Below, piece after piece: positions 53,882-64,000 of a stretch of DNA of 64,000 nt. The stretch is taken from the NCBI GenBank assembly GCA_037157565.1, contig JAZHRO010000013.1, positions 39,498,501 to 39,562,500 of the forward strand, read 5' to 3'. The translations under genes and the position numbers were made by a program. The notes below the pieces were generated by a model that worked only from the letters and a program-made list of their open reading frames with translations, did no database searches and had not been told where the DNA came from. Numbering within the stretch: the first letter of the stretch is position 1; the number at the start of each line of letters is the position of its first letter. The stretch is from Thalassia testudinum (Eukaryota; Streptophyta; Magnoliopsida; Alismatales; Hydrocharitaceae).

Positions 53882-56460
53882 GTCTTGTTTGGTAAATCCT
53901 AGTAGAAGATATCCTCACTTTCACATAAATGCGATCAGAGTTATACTGCTTTCCATTTTGCAAGATAAAATCCTTCTGTAACTAGCCCTTGAGCACCCTT
54001 ATTGATGCAAGGTTATTTTCTATGGATTGCATATTGTTTCCAATAAGGGGAGAGTGCATCCCATATGCTTATTGTTTAGCAAAATGATTTTCTTATTTGG
54101 GTACTTTTAAATCATTCTTCAGTGGTGGTTGTTTATACCTTTTTCTACCATCCATAGAGTAGCAATACACACATACATGGTGTAATTATATAGTGGTGAC
54201 TTAAGTGCAAATTGCCATCATAAAAACTAATCTAATTAAACCTCATCCATCCAAGCCATCCAAGTATTGGACACATAGAGTTGTGATTGCCTTGCAACTG
54301 TTGCATAAAGTTCTTACTAGAAGTAGAGAGAGATAAATCCTAAACCTTAAACCCTAACCAAGGATTGACTTTGGGATCGTAAAAATACCCATACATTCAA
54401 GTCGCATGCAATCTAATTTCATCCCTACTTGCATTTCCTCATCCTTCCCCAGCAAGATTGATAGAGAGTTCAATGCCATGACAGTCCACATGCAACACAC
54501 TTCATATTTAGGGTTAGCATAAGGTGTGGGATGGTTGATACAAGCTAACTTTTTTACGATAGAAAATAATCTCTATTTTTATTTACTTGAGAATTTAAAT
54601 TAACCCTTATTTATATTTATTGAAGAGATGTTCGGAGATGAGGTTATCCTCTACCGCGACAAAAGATGTGAGTTCGGATTAGCTTATCCCAGGATTAAAT
54701 TATCCAGTTAGATAAGTAGGCGAGGGCTATGTTAACCGGCCCTTAACAACATGACAACGGGAAGAACCAAAATGGAACACATCTCCAGAAGAGTGCTCCA
54801 CGATTAACAATGATGCTGAAGAAAAAGAAGCTGATTCCATTTTGAGGACAACCACGTTCAAGTACTAAATCAACACGTCACGTCATTAAAGTTCACGCAA
54901 TGCCTGACCCATACAGAAACTGTTGCATTCTTGTGACCGAAGGAACACGTCTTCTCATCTTAATTAAAGAGCCATAAGAATAATTAATATCAAGGGACCC
55001 TTCTTCCACACACCCCCACCAGACCTAATTAGAAATTTGATGCACAGCTTCAAAGCAGCACTCTCGATTTACAGGTCATAAGTCCCATTAGGTGCATCAT
55101 CACGTTCTAATTTACTTATCTGCCCTACTAATTCTGACGTCCACGATGGCGAGCACATACGTGCTTTGTTTTGGGTCTCGTTTGCTAATAGAATTTAGAA
55201 GGAGACGTAAATAAGTCACTTCAATTAATATCTTTATATATTATCTTATTATATTATATCAATATTAATATATATTAAAATATATTTATTATATTATTTC
55301 AACTCGCTAGTATTTAAATTATAATACTAAATAAATACCTACTCATTAATGTTATATCAATATCATTAATTTTTTATTTATAAAAATATTTTATTTGAAA
55401 TAACTTTTATTTATTGTCAAACAAAATCTTACAACTTCTGTCGACGTTAGCTGTCGTTGCGAGTCCAGTGCGAACTTGCTGAGTGGATATTTTCTTTTTA
55501 TTTATTTTTATTTTTCATTTTCCTGTGTTCCGATGGTTTTTTAATTCCCCTTTATTCGAGGTGACGTTTTCGTTCCTTCCTATCGAGGGATGTGTTTTTA
55601 AGTTGTCTATCTCTCCTCTCCATCCGTGCATCTTTGCTCTTCCCCTAATCAAATATTTTTTTTCTAATAAAAAAAAAAAAGAGTTGCCGTTGCCAAACCC
55701 ATGTGAGGCCTTTATACATCGTGGAATGCATCTTATATAGAATTATTGCCGATTCCTTTCCAACCGTTCTCCTGACGTGTGCCAAAGGTATCTTAGTATG
55801 CGTGTGAACTAATTTTGTTAATTTTGATCTTGCTCTCGGATTAAAAAGTTATTAATTAATAGCTACGTTCCAGAGTGGATTTTATCGGATTCATTCCCCC
55901 AAGCAAACCCAAAACTTCTCTTTTTCTAAAAAATTTTTGAAGAATCAACACCATAATTGGATTGAAAAGCATTTGCATTGCCTTATCACAGTCATCACCT
56001 TATTCAATAACCGACATACGCAATTAAAACTTGCCTAAACTAATAATAAATGACAAGTGCATGATTTCAGGAGCAAGGTTTTGTAAAAGCCCACGAAGCC
56101 CAATAAGGGATGGCCGTCCTTTAGCTTATTTACGTTAATTGAAGCAATTGTATTAACTTTATTAGCATTTTAAGTATATTTTTTTTACACCAAACTAACA
56201 TCCATTAAATGGGAAGGAACTTCATGTACCAACAGGATGTGTGCCCACGAAAGTGGGAAGGGAGAGAAAGAACAACCGCAACCCTCCAAGAGGGAACTCA
56301 AATGCCTGTGACATGGGGGAACATTATAACCTCGAAGGGGGAATGCAAAACTCAAAAGAGAAAGTATAAAGAAACTAAAATTAACAAAAAAAAAAAAAAA
56401 GAGAAAAGAAATGCATCCAAATTGAAGCAAATTCCTAGTAGATAGGTGGGAGGGAGTGTT
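53882..56460. other. Unassigned intergenic DNA
   Basis: AT-rich, with no gene or well-bounded element. AT-richest part is 55230-55400. Confidence 0.55.
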
Positions 56461-57296
56461 GGGGCAACTTGGTTAGCTATTATGATGTGTGTATGGAACT
56501 TATTAGCAATTTAAATATAGTTGGTTGTCATGGAATTAGATTTTTAAATTTTGAATGAATCCCATCTATTTTTCTCTAAGGAAGACAATTCATCTACTAG
56601 AAAGATGGGGTTACTAATGTAACGTTACAAAATTTAGATTTCGCGTTATTTCAAGATAATCTAGGTCAATTCAAACTTAGAAATCCAATTGTGGTTCATT
56701 GTTGGTGTCATCACATTCTCAAATTGTCAATAGACACGTATTTCGAGTCAACCCCTACCTAAATGTTGTCAAAAGGGTGTCATATATAGTACCGTTGGAT
56801 TTATCTCATCACAAGCTTTCTGACGACACTTGTTTAGTACAAATCCAAGGTGTATAGCTTAAAATATAACTAATAGAAGTGAACAAGGACCTAAATGTAA
56901 GGTTGACCCAACCCTAAGGTCAATTTGGGTATTTCACCCTCTTAAACCTATTTGCAACAACCTATTGACCTATATAAGGACCCTTTTGGGTCCTTGGGTC
57001 GTCATCTTATCCAAACCACTTAATTAAGAGAGGAAAAGAGAGGAAAAGCCTTAAGATTTTCCTTTTGAAAAATCTCAATAACTTTTCTCGGGGACCCGCC
57101 TGAGAATTAAAGAAAACACGGGCTTCCCAACAGTAAAGTCGCATTTCACGTGGTAGCGCACGGCAGGCGATCATGCGGACGACATGTTGCGGCAGCAAGT
57201 GCAGGTGCAAGCGTCAACATAAGAGTGCGTAGGCGGGTGAATGCGGGCGCGAGCACGGGCGACTAGGTGCGGCATGATCTGCGGCGAGGTGCGCAG
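56461..57296 (+). mobile_element. Possible LTR relic ending in a GC-rich block
   Basis: CTATATAAGGACCC near 56970 resembles an LTR TATA box. It is followed by a purine-rich stretch and an abrupt GC-rich segment (57140-57290) of repeated GGCG/GCGGGCG phrases, directly before family A copy A2. No partner copy in the window. Confidence 0.3.
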
Positions 57297-58827
57297 GCGA
57301 ATCCCTACAAGACCCGAGACTGGCTCGCCTAGACTAATCCCAAGATCCAGTCGTCCAACAAGAAATAACCAAAAAGCAGGAAAGTAAACTACATTCACAT
57401 ATGCAATAAAACTAAGCAGAAGAAAAGTACAGAGTAGTAAAAGAAAGTAAAACAGTTGTTTCATTACATGCCACCACAACAACAAAAACAACGGAAAGCG
57501 GAAGTAAATAGTAGAGTCAAACAGTAACTAGCAATCCAATACTTATTACAACAGTAAGGGAACGAAAAAAAAGTGATGAAAACTATGGCTGGGCTCGACT
57601 GGGCCCAGCACCCACCGTAGCCGGAAGCTCGGGCTGCTTAACTCCTGGTCCTTAACAGTGTTATGAAAAGATAGAGTCAGTGAACGCTGAGTAAAGTGGT
57701 ATCTATACTATCTAAAATAGTAAAAGCAATAGGTTTAATTCTCTTTTCTATTTGTTTGTTTTATGTGTATTTCCTTTTCACCCATTTTTCTCAAACATCC
57801 AGATATTCTTAATCTTGCATGTTTCTCGTGTGAACGATCTTAATTGCAATCTTTTCCAAAAAGTAGAAGATACAGGTGGTGCTCTCTTGGCTGGGAGAGT
57901 CTCCCGTGGTAGTCCTACACCCAATCAACCACCCTGAAGTTACTGTCAAGACGTAGCGGTGACTACGGCACGCGTCATAAGTCCACGGGTAGCTACCCAG
58001 CACTGACACGAGGTCAGTTGTTTCCGCTAGCGGGTACGTCCAAAGTATAGCACGGAGTAGTATAGGGCCTTGCCCTCTCAAAACAGGGGTCTTGCCCTTC
58101 AGAACCAAACAGGGGTCTCGTTCCTCCACAATCCGTGCACCTTCGTTTGACTACCCCAATTTTCCTAGAGGGCCTAACAAGTTGGTGTAGGGTGGCTAAT
58201 TGAACCCCAGACCACGTAGGGTGGCTAACTCTCTCCCTACACTAGTAGCTCACCTTGGTACCGCGTACACGAGGGCCAACAGGAGTCGGTGTAGAGTGGC
58301 CAATCCTAACCTCGGGTCTCAACCCAAGGGCGGCTAGCTTTGCTTTACACGAAAAGGGGACAGTTGCTCTCCTTGGTACCACGTACACAAGGGAAAGCAC
58401 ACTTCCCGTCTACATTCCAAGTTTCCATCTAACCACAAGAGTTCCACTCCTAATTCCCCGTAGGGTTCATGCTCATGTTCACCATTCACAATTCATTTCT
58501 TGTACATATACAGGCAACTCATGTTTCCATAATTCGATACATGCAACTGGTGATTTCACAGGTAATTGTTCATAATTTATAGGCAACTCATAATTATAAT
58601 ACAGGCAATTGCTAATAGTTCAGCTCAATCTTGCATGCAAGTACATTATAAAACACAAACGGTTCATTCATTTCTCTATCCTAGGGTTCATGCCACATCC
58701 TAGGATTCCATTGGCTATTTCGACAAGCACATTATTATTTAAATATCATTAACAGAATTAACCACTCTACCAGACAATTCGAGAGTAATGGGGGTTCGAA
58801 CCGCAGACCCAGGCGTCTCTGTGAACC
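57297..58827 (+). mobile_element. Family A LTR-like element, copy A2, truncated by the gypsy insertion
   Basis: Aligns from GGCTCGCCTAGACTAATCCC with the start region of A3 and A1, and through the core (57880-58400). It stops at 58827 where the gypsy 3' LTR begins, although A1 continues in the same order past this point. It shows the intact version of the site where B1 inserted in A1. The core holds two diverged copies of a unit of about 110 bp ending CTTGGTACC(G/A)CGTACAC. No coding domain. Confidence 0.7.
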
Positions 58828-59154
58828 TGGCAAACGGTGGCGACAACTAGCTTTTCTTAAGTCGTTGTAGTACAGATAGTTATTGCCATCATTTACTAAT
58901 ATTTGTTACTCGGAAAATACAGTTCTCCCGAGGTCGAACTCAGGGAGCAAGTCGTATTCTAGAGATATACATGTTCTATTAAAAAAATAAAGAGAGAGAG
59001 AGAGATGAAAGTTTGGCTTCTTCTTCTTTTTTCTTTCTCTGTCTTCTCCTCTTTGGCTCTTGAATCTTTTGTTCTTCCTGTGTTCTTCTTCTTTGTTTCT
59101 TCTTTTCCTTTCTTCGGATCTTCTTCTCATGCTCTTCTTCTTCTTTCTTCTTCT

Positions 59155-59187
<33 letters not shown>

Positions 59188-61528
59188 GATCTCTGCAGAG
59201 TCTTCACTTGGCCTCTCTGTGTTCCTCTCTTTCCTCTGCCTCGCCTTCCTTCTTCTTCTTTGCCTTCAGGACGTCGTCTGATTGTCCAATCAGACGACTT
59301 AAACCGCTTGTTGCTACAGTGTCTCCCTTAGCTTCCTTCTTCTTCACCTGTGCCTGCACGCTCAAGAGTTCAGAGTCAGAGGGCAAAACCTACTCTACCC
59401 CCCCGCCCCCCGCGCATCTCTTTCTCTCTCAGAATTCGCTCTTAGGACAACTCTCCTAGAGCAACCGGGTAGTCGGGTACGCGGGTAGCGCCCGGGTCCA
59501 GGCCCACTGGCGTGCGGTGGTGGGCGAGGAGTGCAGGTCGGGCTAATCGGGTCGGGCCAGGTCCGCGGGGCGTGAGCGCGGACGAGGCCGGGTAGTCGGG
59601 CAGGTGAGAGGGACCTCACCCCGTGATAAGGAGGCGAGCAGCTTAAGGCAGTTTTTGCCTTTAAGCGTCCGCGTGCCTCTCAAGGTTTCCGAGGTGGGAC
59701 TAAATGTCCTACCCCAATTGAGCGCCTGCAGCGAGGAAGCAGCGGCAGCCGAACTTCGCGCGAGGGCTTCGTGCGAGGGCTTCGCGTGAGGACTTCGCCT
59801 TGACTGCAGCCTGGCACTTCGCGAAGTCACCCCACGCAACCTGGGAGCCTGGAGCAGTAGGTAGGCGGAGCTTCTTCACTCGTCAATGGCGGCGGCGAGC
59901 ACAGGCCCTGTTTACAACAACACGGCCTCTCGGCCTAATCAGATATGTGGAGGACCTTCGTCGTGGCACGACGAAGGTGGTCGGAGGGTCTGCAGGTCGC
60001 GGGGCGGAGCCTAAGGGCTGCGCTAGGTCAGACTGTGGCGCGGGAAATGGGTTTGCTCGGGGGGTCTGCATGTGGCGAGTGGCGGGAAGTGGAAGGGCGG
60101 AGGTTGATCAGGGTGAGGAGGCGAAGGTTCTGTGCGGGTCGGCGAGCCGTGTGGGGTGCTGGAGTGATGGGAGTGGTTCGTCGGAGTTTGGCCGGAGGTG
60201 GAGAAGGTGAGGGTGATTGGTGGGAAATCGGGGCCGACAGTAAGGGTTTTCAGTATGGAAAAGAAAGAGGGGAGGAAGAAGAGAAGTTATACCTACTAAG
60301 CTGGACGAGGAGGGGTTGGAGCAGGCGATAGTCGTATCGACTGTCGCCGGAGAAGAAACTACCCAGAGGAAGGGACGGCGGCGAGGAGAGGGCCGGAGAG
60401 GCGCCCGCTGGGAGCGGCGCGGCGCGGGAAGATCGAGGGAAGGTAACCCTGTTGCTGGTAGTGCGGCAGGGCGACGAAGAGGAGGAGGAGAGGCCGCCGG
60501 AGCAAGGGGGCGTCTGTCGGAGTGGGAAGGGAGGAATTGAGGGGGTGTCTCCGTCAGATCCGAGCTCCCGAGAACGGTGGAGTGACGGGGGTATTTATAG
60601 GGGCAGAATCAAAGAGGAGGGCGGAGGGAGACGATGTGTCTCCCTCGCTGGAGGACGCCGGAGGAAGGAGACCCATACCGTCCGTGCGTTCGCACGGGCG
60701 GTATGGGCAGTTGCAGCACTCAGGGGGTTGTCCCTGCGGTGGCTGACGACGCAGGGTACCCCCATTGACTTGCCAGGGCCTCTCCCTCACCCTGCGCGGC
60801 GCCATGCTCCGCGCAAGGTCGCCGGAGCATGGCGCTGCTCAGGTTTTGCAGGAGGGACCTAAATGCAAAGAACGAAGAAGAGTTAGGGGCTAAAATGTGA
60901 GGGTTCAAAAGTTGAGGGCTAAAAAGTAAATATATGAGGACCAAAGTGTAAAGTTGGTCAAGAAGGTTTCTTCTTAGGCCCAAGTTTTTATACATGACTA
61001 ATTAGGACCTAAGGATTCTGATGGTGAATTTTATTTCTAGATTAAACGTTGTTTGACTGGTCAATTTATGCAAAAACCCAAATTAAGTTGTTAATTGGGC
61101 ATGGTTCTCAATGTAGGTCAACATGGGTTCCTAAGGTCAAATTGAAGGTTCTACACCCTAGAGATTATTTTTCTATGAATTTTAGAGGATTTAGTTGATT
61201 TTTTATCTTCCTCGAACCTCGTGTATTTAAGTGGGTTTATTTTTAGGGTTACAGGATGTCATTTAATTCCTTGGAGTTGCTGTAGCCCTTATTGAGTTAT
61301 CTCATCCCACTTTTCTTCTTATTAGGTTATTTTGACCTATGTTTGGATCCTGAGTTACCCTACTTTCAGATCGGATTGGTGAAAGTGCATTTTTACCCCT
61401 TAGTTTCTATTTTCTTTGCAAACTCAGAATCTCTCTGAGCCAAGCCTTTCTAGAGTTATGTAGGAGCTTTTTCTTGCATATCAGGGTTAAATGGTGCTAG
61501 TTTAGGGTTTGTGACGAGGTTCTCATCA
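58828..61528 (-). mobile_element. 3' LTR of a Ty3/gypsy (Athila-like) element, family B
   Basis: 2701 bp in reverse orientation to the solo LTR at 8555-11287, with the same terminal TGATGAGAAC (61528 on the minus strand), hairpins (60673-60836) and TATAAATA (60592-60599). A purine-rich tract precedes it on the minus strand, then a gypsy internal region with integrase at 63091-64000. The element continues past the window, so its 5' LTR and target duplication are not visible. Confidence 0.85.
59273..59298. repeat. Perfect 12-bp inverted repeat in the gypsy LTR
   Basis: GTCGTCTGATTG, TC spacer, CAATCAGACGAC. The equivalent place in B1 (near 10753-10780) keeps only the outer CGTCT/AGACG arms. 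Confidence 0.85.
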
Positions 61529-61540
61529 CACCCCCATGCC
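61529..61540 (-). promoter_or_regulatory. Polypurine tract of the gypsy element
   Basis: GGCATGGGGGTG on the minus strand directly before the LTR start TGATGAG; the expected plus-strand primer site. Confidence 0.65.
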
Positions 61541-61989
61541 TAGCTTTTGCTAGTCCCTTAGCAAAAACCTAAGGTTTTAACCTTTGTTCTAGACCATGAT
61601 ATTCTTAACAACTTCAGGTAAGTGCCTTTTCTTTTGAACCTAGATTAGGTTAGAATGCTGACCATAGACTTAAAAGGTACTCTAGTACCAACCAAGATCC
61701 AGATCTGTCTAGCCTTAGCCTCAGTCTTTGGCATAGGTTTTTAAGACCCACAAGAACTAACCTAAGGTTTATTGGACTTTGTGGTTAAAGCACCCCGTGC
61801 TTGAAACGATTTTTGCCCTGGTTCAGTTCGCAGTGCGTTTTGCAAGAGAGAGAGATAGAAAGTTTTTCTGTTTAGAGAGTTTTCTCTCTCTTTTTCTTTT
61901 TAGTTCTAACCCAGGATTGGCTTTTTCAGCACGGTCTGTATCAGATTCATTGCTCCCATCATCAATCCTCAAGGGTTCCTGGCGATCGA

Positions 61990-62150
61990 TGCTTCGACAT
62001 AGCACCGCCCATGGCCACCCCCAGAACCCTGGCTATTGAGATTTCGAGATAATCCCATCCATGGTGTTCCGTGGCCGAGTTCAGACCCTGGCAGTTGACA
62101 CTTCGTGATAATGCCATCCATGGAATCTGAATCAGCAGGGTGCTTACATG
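61990..62150. repeat. Imperfect tandem repeats of about 55 bp
   Basis: Three units with CTTCG or TTTCG, then ATAATCCCATCCATGG-like sequence, then ACCCTGGC. Confidence 0.6.
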
Positions 62151-63090
62151 CCCCCAATAGGATATGTGAATATCCTAAGAGACAAGTACCGAGGAGATGA
62201 TATTTTGTTACGCATCTTTGAGGGGATTTCCCGCCTCTCTGGGCTGGGAACTCGTCCAAATCAACTTGTGTTGATCGGCCGTTCCTATTCTAGGTGTATT
62301 TTCAGAATTTTTACGACGCTCCTGCGTGATTTTGAATTTTTTATGCTTACTGAACCAGGCAGTGTGTGGGGTTGGGGTGCTTAGATTACTGAGTCCCGTA
62401 CCAGAAGTTAGTTAGCGAGGTCAAATACTCCCTAAGCCTTGGACCTAGTACTTAAGCTTTTCATTTTCCTCAACCTCTTGAGGATTGTCTAGATCTTAAT
62501 GGGTACTAAGAGTCTATCAAGAATGCCTAAGGTTTGCGTTCTTACTAATCTTACCAAGCACTTTTCATTTCTTTTCTTGAAAAATGGTCTAGACTAAGGT
62601 TAATTCCTTAGCCTCTTTACTAATGACTATTACTCTTTTCTTTCATCTTTTTGTGCTCCTTTTCATTTTGTTTCTTTTCCTTCTCCACAAAATTTCCTTT
62701 CTCCTCTTATTCTTTTTATTTTGAAAAATTTTTAATTTTTATGGTGTTTTTGGCATATGTGAATTTTTTGTTTAAAACTTTTTTTTTTTTTACAAGTTTT
62801 GCACTTATACCCCCCCATGCCTAAGACTTGCAATGTCCTCATTGTGATTTAGGGATTTTTATTTACTTAATTTATTCCTTAAGACTGATATTTTTGTGAG
62901 GAATGGGTCGGGATGAATTCTGCGGACGATTTCTAATCTCAGCTGCAAGCATCTGAGGTGAAGTCGGCTGTCTTAAAGGGTGAACCTTAAGTGCACAATG
63001 GTGTCAGAAAAAGGTTTTAGATTTTCAAGAAATGACGGGTTGCCTCCCGTTAAGCGCTGAGTTTTACGCCATCGGCCGGGCGCAGTAAGT

Positions 63091-64000
63091 TCAAGGGGAA
63101 TGGAGGATGAGGGATGATTCAGCCGAATCAGTAGAAGTCACATCAATGAACGGTTTGAGTCTCTGACCGTTCACGATGAAAGGTTCGGAATCATGGCTGA
63201 GTGGACTGATTTCAATTGCTCCATTTCCAAAAACCTGTCGGACTAAATACGGTCCGACCCACTTGGACCTCAGTTTCCCCGGGAAAAGTTTGAGTCGGGC
63301 ATCAAAGAGTAGGACCTTTTGACCAGGATGAAAGATCTTTCTCGAGATGTGCTTGTCGTGGAAGGCTTTAACCCGCTCCTTGTAGATTCGCTAGTTCTCG
63401 TACGCGTCTAGGCGTAATTCATCGATCTCGCTGATTTGGAGTTTTCTGTGGGTTCCAGCCTTGGAAAGATCTAGATTACAGTTCCGTACTGCCCAATAGG
63501 CTTTATGCTCCAGTTCTACGAGAAGGTGACATGCCTTTCCGTACACCAGTCTAAAGGGAGACATGCCCAATTGGGTCTTGTGGGCGGTCCTATAGGCCCA
63601 CAATGCTTCCAGAAGTCGGGACGACCAGTCCTTCCTGTCAGGCCGAACAGTGACTTGCAGGATTTTCTTGATCTCCCGATTTGATAGCTCAGCTAGACCA
63701 TTTGTTTGGGGGTGGTAAGGAGAAGAGATTCGGTGAGACACCCCATATTTGGCCATCAGTGACCTAAATTGAGCATTTATAAAATGTGTCCCCCCATCAG
63801 AGATAATAGAACGGGGAATCCGGAACCTTGAGAAAATGTTTTGATGTATGAACTTAAGAACAATCTTGTGATTGCAGGTTTGGGTCGGTATGGCTTCGAT
63901 CCATTTGGACACGTAGTCCACCGCAAGTAGAATGTACTCGAAATCATCCGAAACAAGAAAGGGGCCCATAAAATCAATCCCCCATACATCGAAGATTTCG
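63091..64000 (-). pseudogene. Ty3/gypsy (Athila-like) integrase, 3' end of pol with one internal stop
   Basis: The frame is open from the window edge ([14 protein letters not shown]) to a TAG at 63393-63391, then open again for 99 codons to TGA at 63093-63091. The core has the catalytic triad: Asp in VDYVSKW, Asp in SDGGTHF and Glu in AELSNREIK, with exactly 35 residues between the last two. [20 protein letters not shown] and [16 protein letters not shown] sequence are typical of Athila-clade elements. After the TAG follow the C-terminal domain signatures (FHPGQKVLLFDARLK, KWVGPY). One nonsense change separates core from tail; upstream pol is outside the window. Confidence 0.88.

Larger units (their letters stand above)
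61529..63090 (-). other. Non-coding 3' internal region of the gypsy element
   Basis: On the minus strand it runs from the pol stop to the 3' LTR. Contains the lineage-typical phrase GCGCTTAACGGGAGGCAACC near 63034-63053, a purine tract GCATGGGGGGG near 62810-62820, imperfect 55-bp repeats at 61990-62150 and the terminal polypurine tract GGCATGGGGGTG at 61529-61540. No env-like frame is readable. Confidence 0.7.

Noticed and set aside
59800..60862. Several 100+ codon frames in the gypsy 3' LTR
   Set aside because: Same explanation: GC-rich LTR sequence, Arg/Gly-rich translations, overlapping frames and no domain.
1..64000. tRNA, rRNA, CRISPR arrays or bacterial-type operons
   Set aside because: No cloverleaf with usual T-arm, no rRNA blocks and no regular short direct-repeat arrays were seen; the window is plant nuclear DNA.

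Overview
This is a plant nuclear genome window, AT-rich and dominated by transposable elements, with one recognisable host gene. A GC-rich first exon followed by AT-rich introns, and the retroelement families present, suggest a monocot (perhaps a commelinid such as a palm or a member of Zingiberales or Poales). That placement is inference; the species cannot be named from the sequence. No tRNA, rRNA or CRISPR array was seen. The host gene lies on the minus strand from 48304 down to 27669. It has five exons joined by GT-AG introns with matching phases. They encode a 247-residue pentapeptide-repeat protein with a chloroplast/thylakoid-lumen targeting N-terminus, best matched to the thylakoid lumenal 17.4 kDa (TL17) type. 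The coding sequence is 744 nt in a 20.6 kb locus. Introns 1, 3 and 4 all hold transposable elements. Intron 3 (10.4 kb) holds a complete but dead Ty1/copia element (30592-40081, TSD TGAGA). Its 3' LTR is split by another LTR-like element (30952-33342), and its reverse transcriptase is split by a ~300 bp MULE-like MITE. Intron 1 holds a 2.06 kb non-autonomous LTR element and an antisense L1-type LINE relic. Intron 4 holds two small poly(A)-primed insertions with clear target-site duplications. Left flank (1-27400): a long direct-repeat pair (1-890 and 3380-4640) surrounds a solo copia-type LTR (1340-3345, TSD AGACC). Next comes an old LTR-like element called family A here (7536 to about 13155), split by a 2733 bp solo gypsy LTR called family B (8555-11287, TSD TCGCT). 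After that come AT-rich DNA, LTR relics with TATA boxes, and an hAT-like element (23283-23999). Right flank (48305-64000): the gene's promoter region, AT-rich DNA with small DNA-transposon relics, an hAT-like element (53045-53881), and another family A copy (about 57297-58827). A minus-strand family B gypsy element then runs off the window: its 3' LTR (58828-61528), a 1.56 kb non-coding spacer with polypurine tracts, and Athila-like integrase with one internal stop. The most unusual signals are dense GACGTCTG palindrome arrays shared by two otherwise different LTR families, and a conserved set of three hairpins just upstream of the TATA box in the family B LTR. No complete unknown multi-gene system was found.
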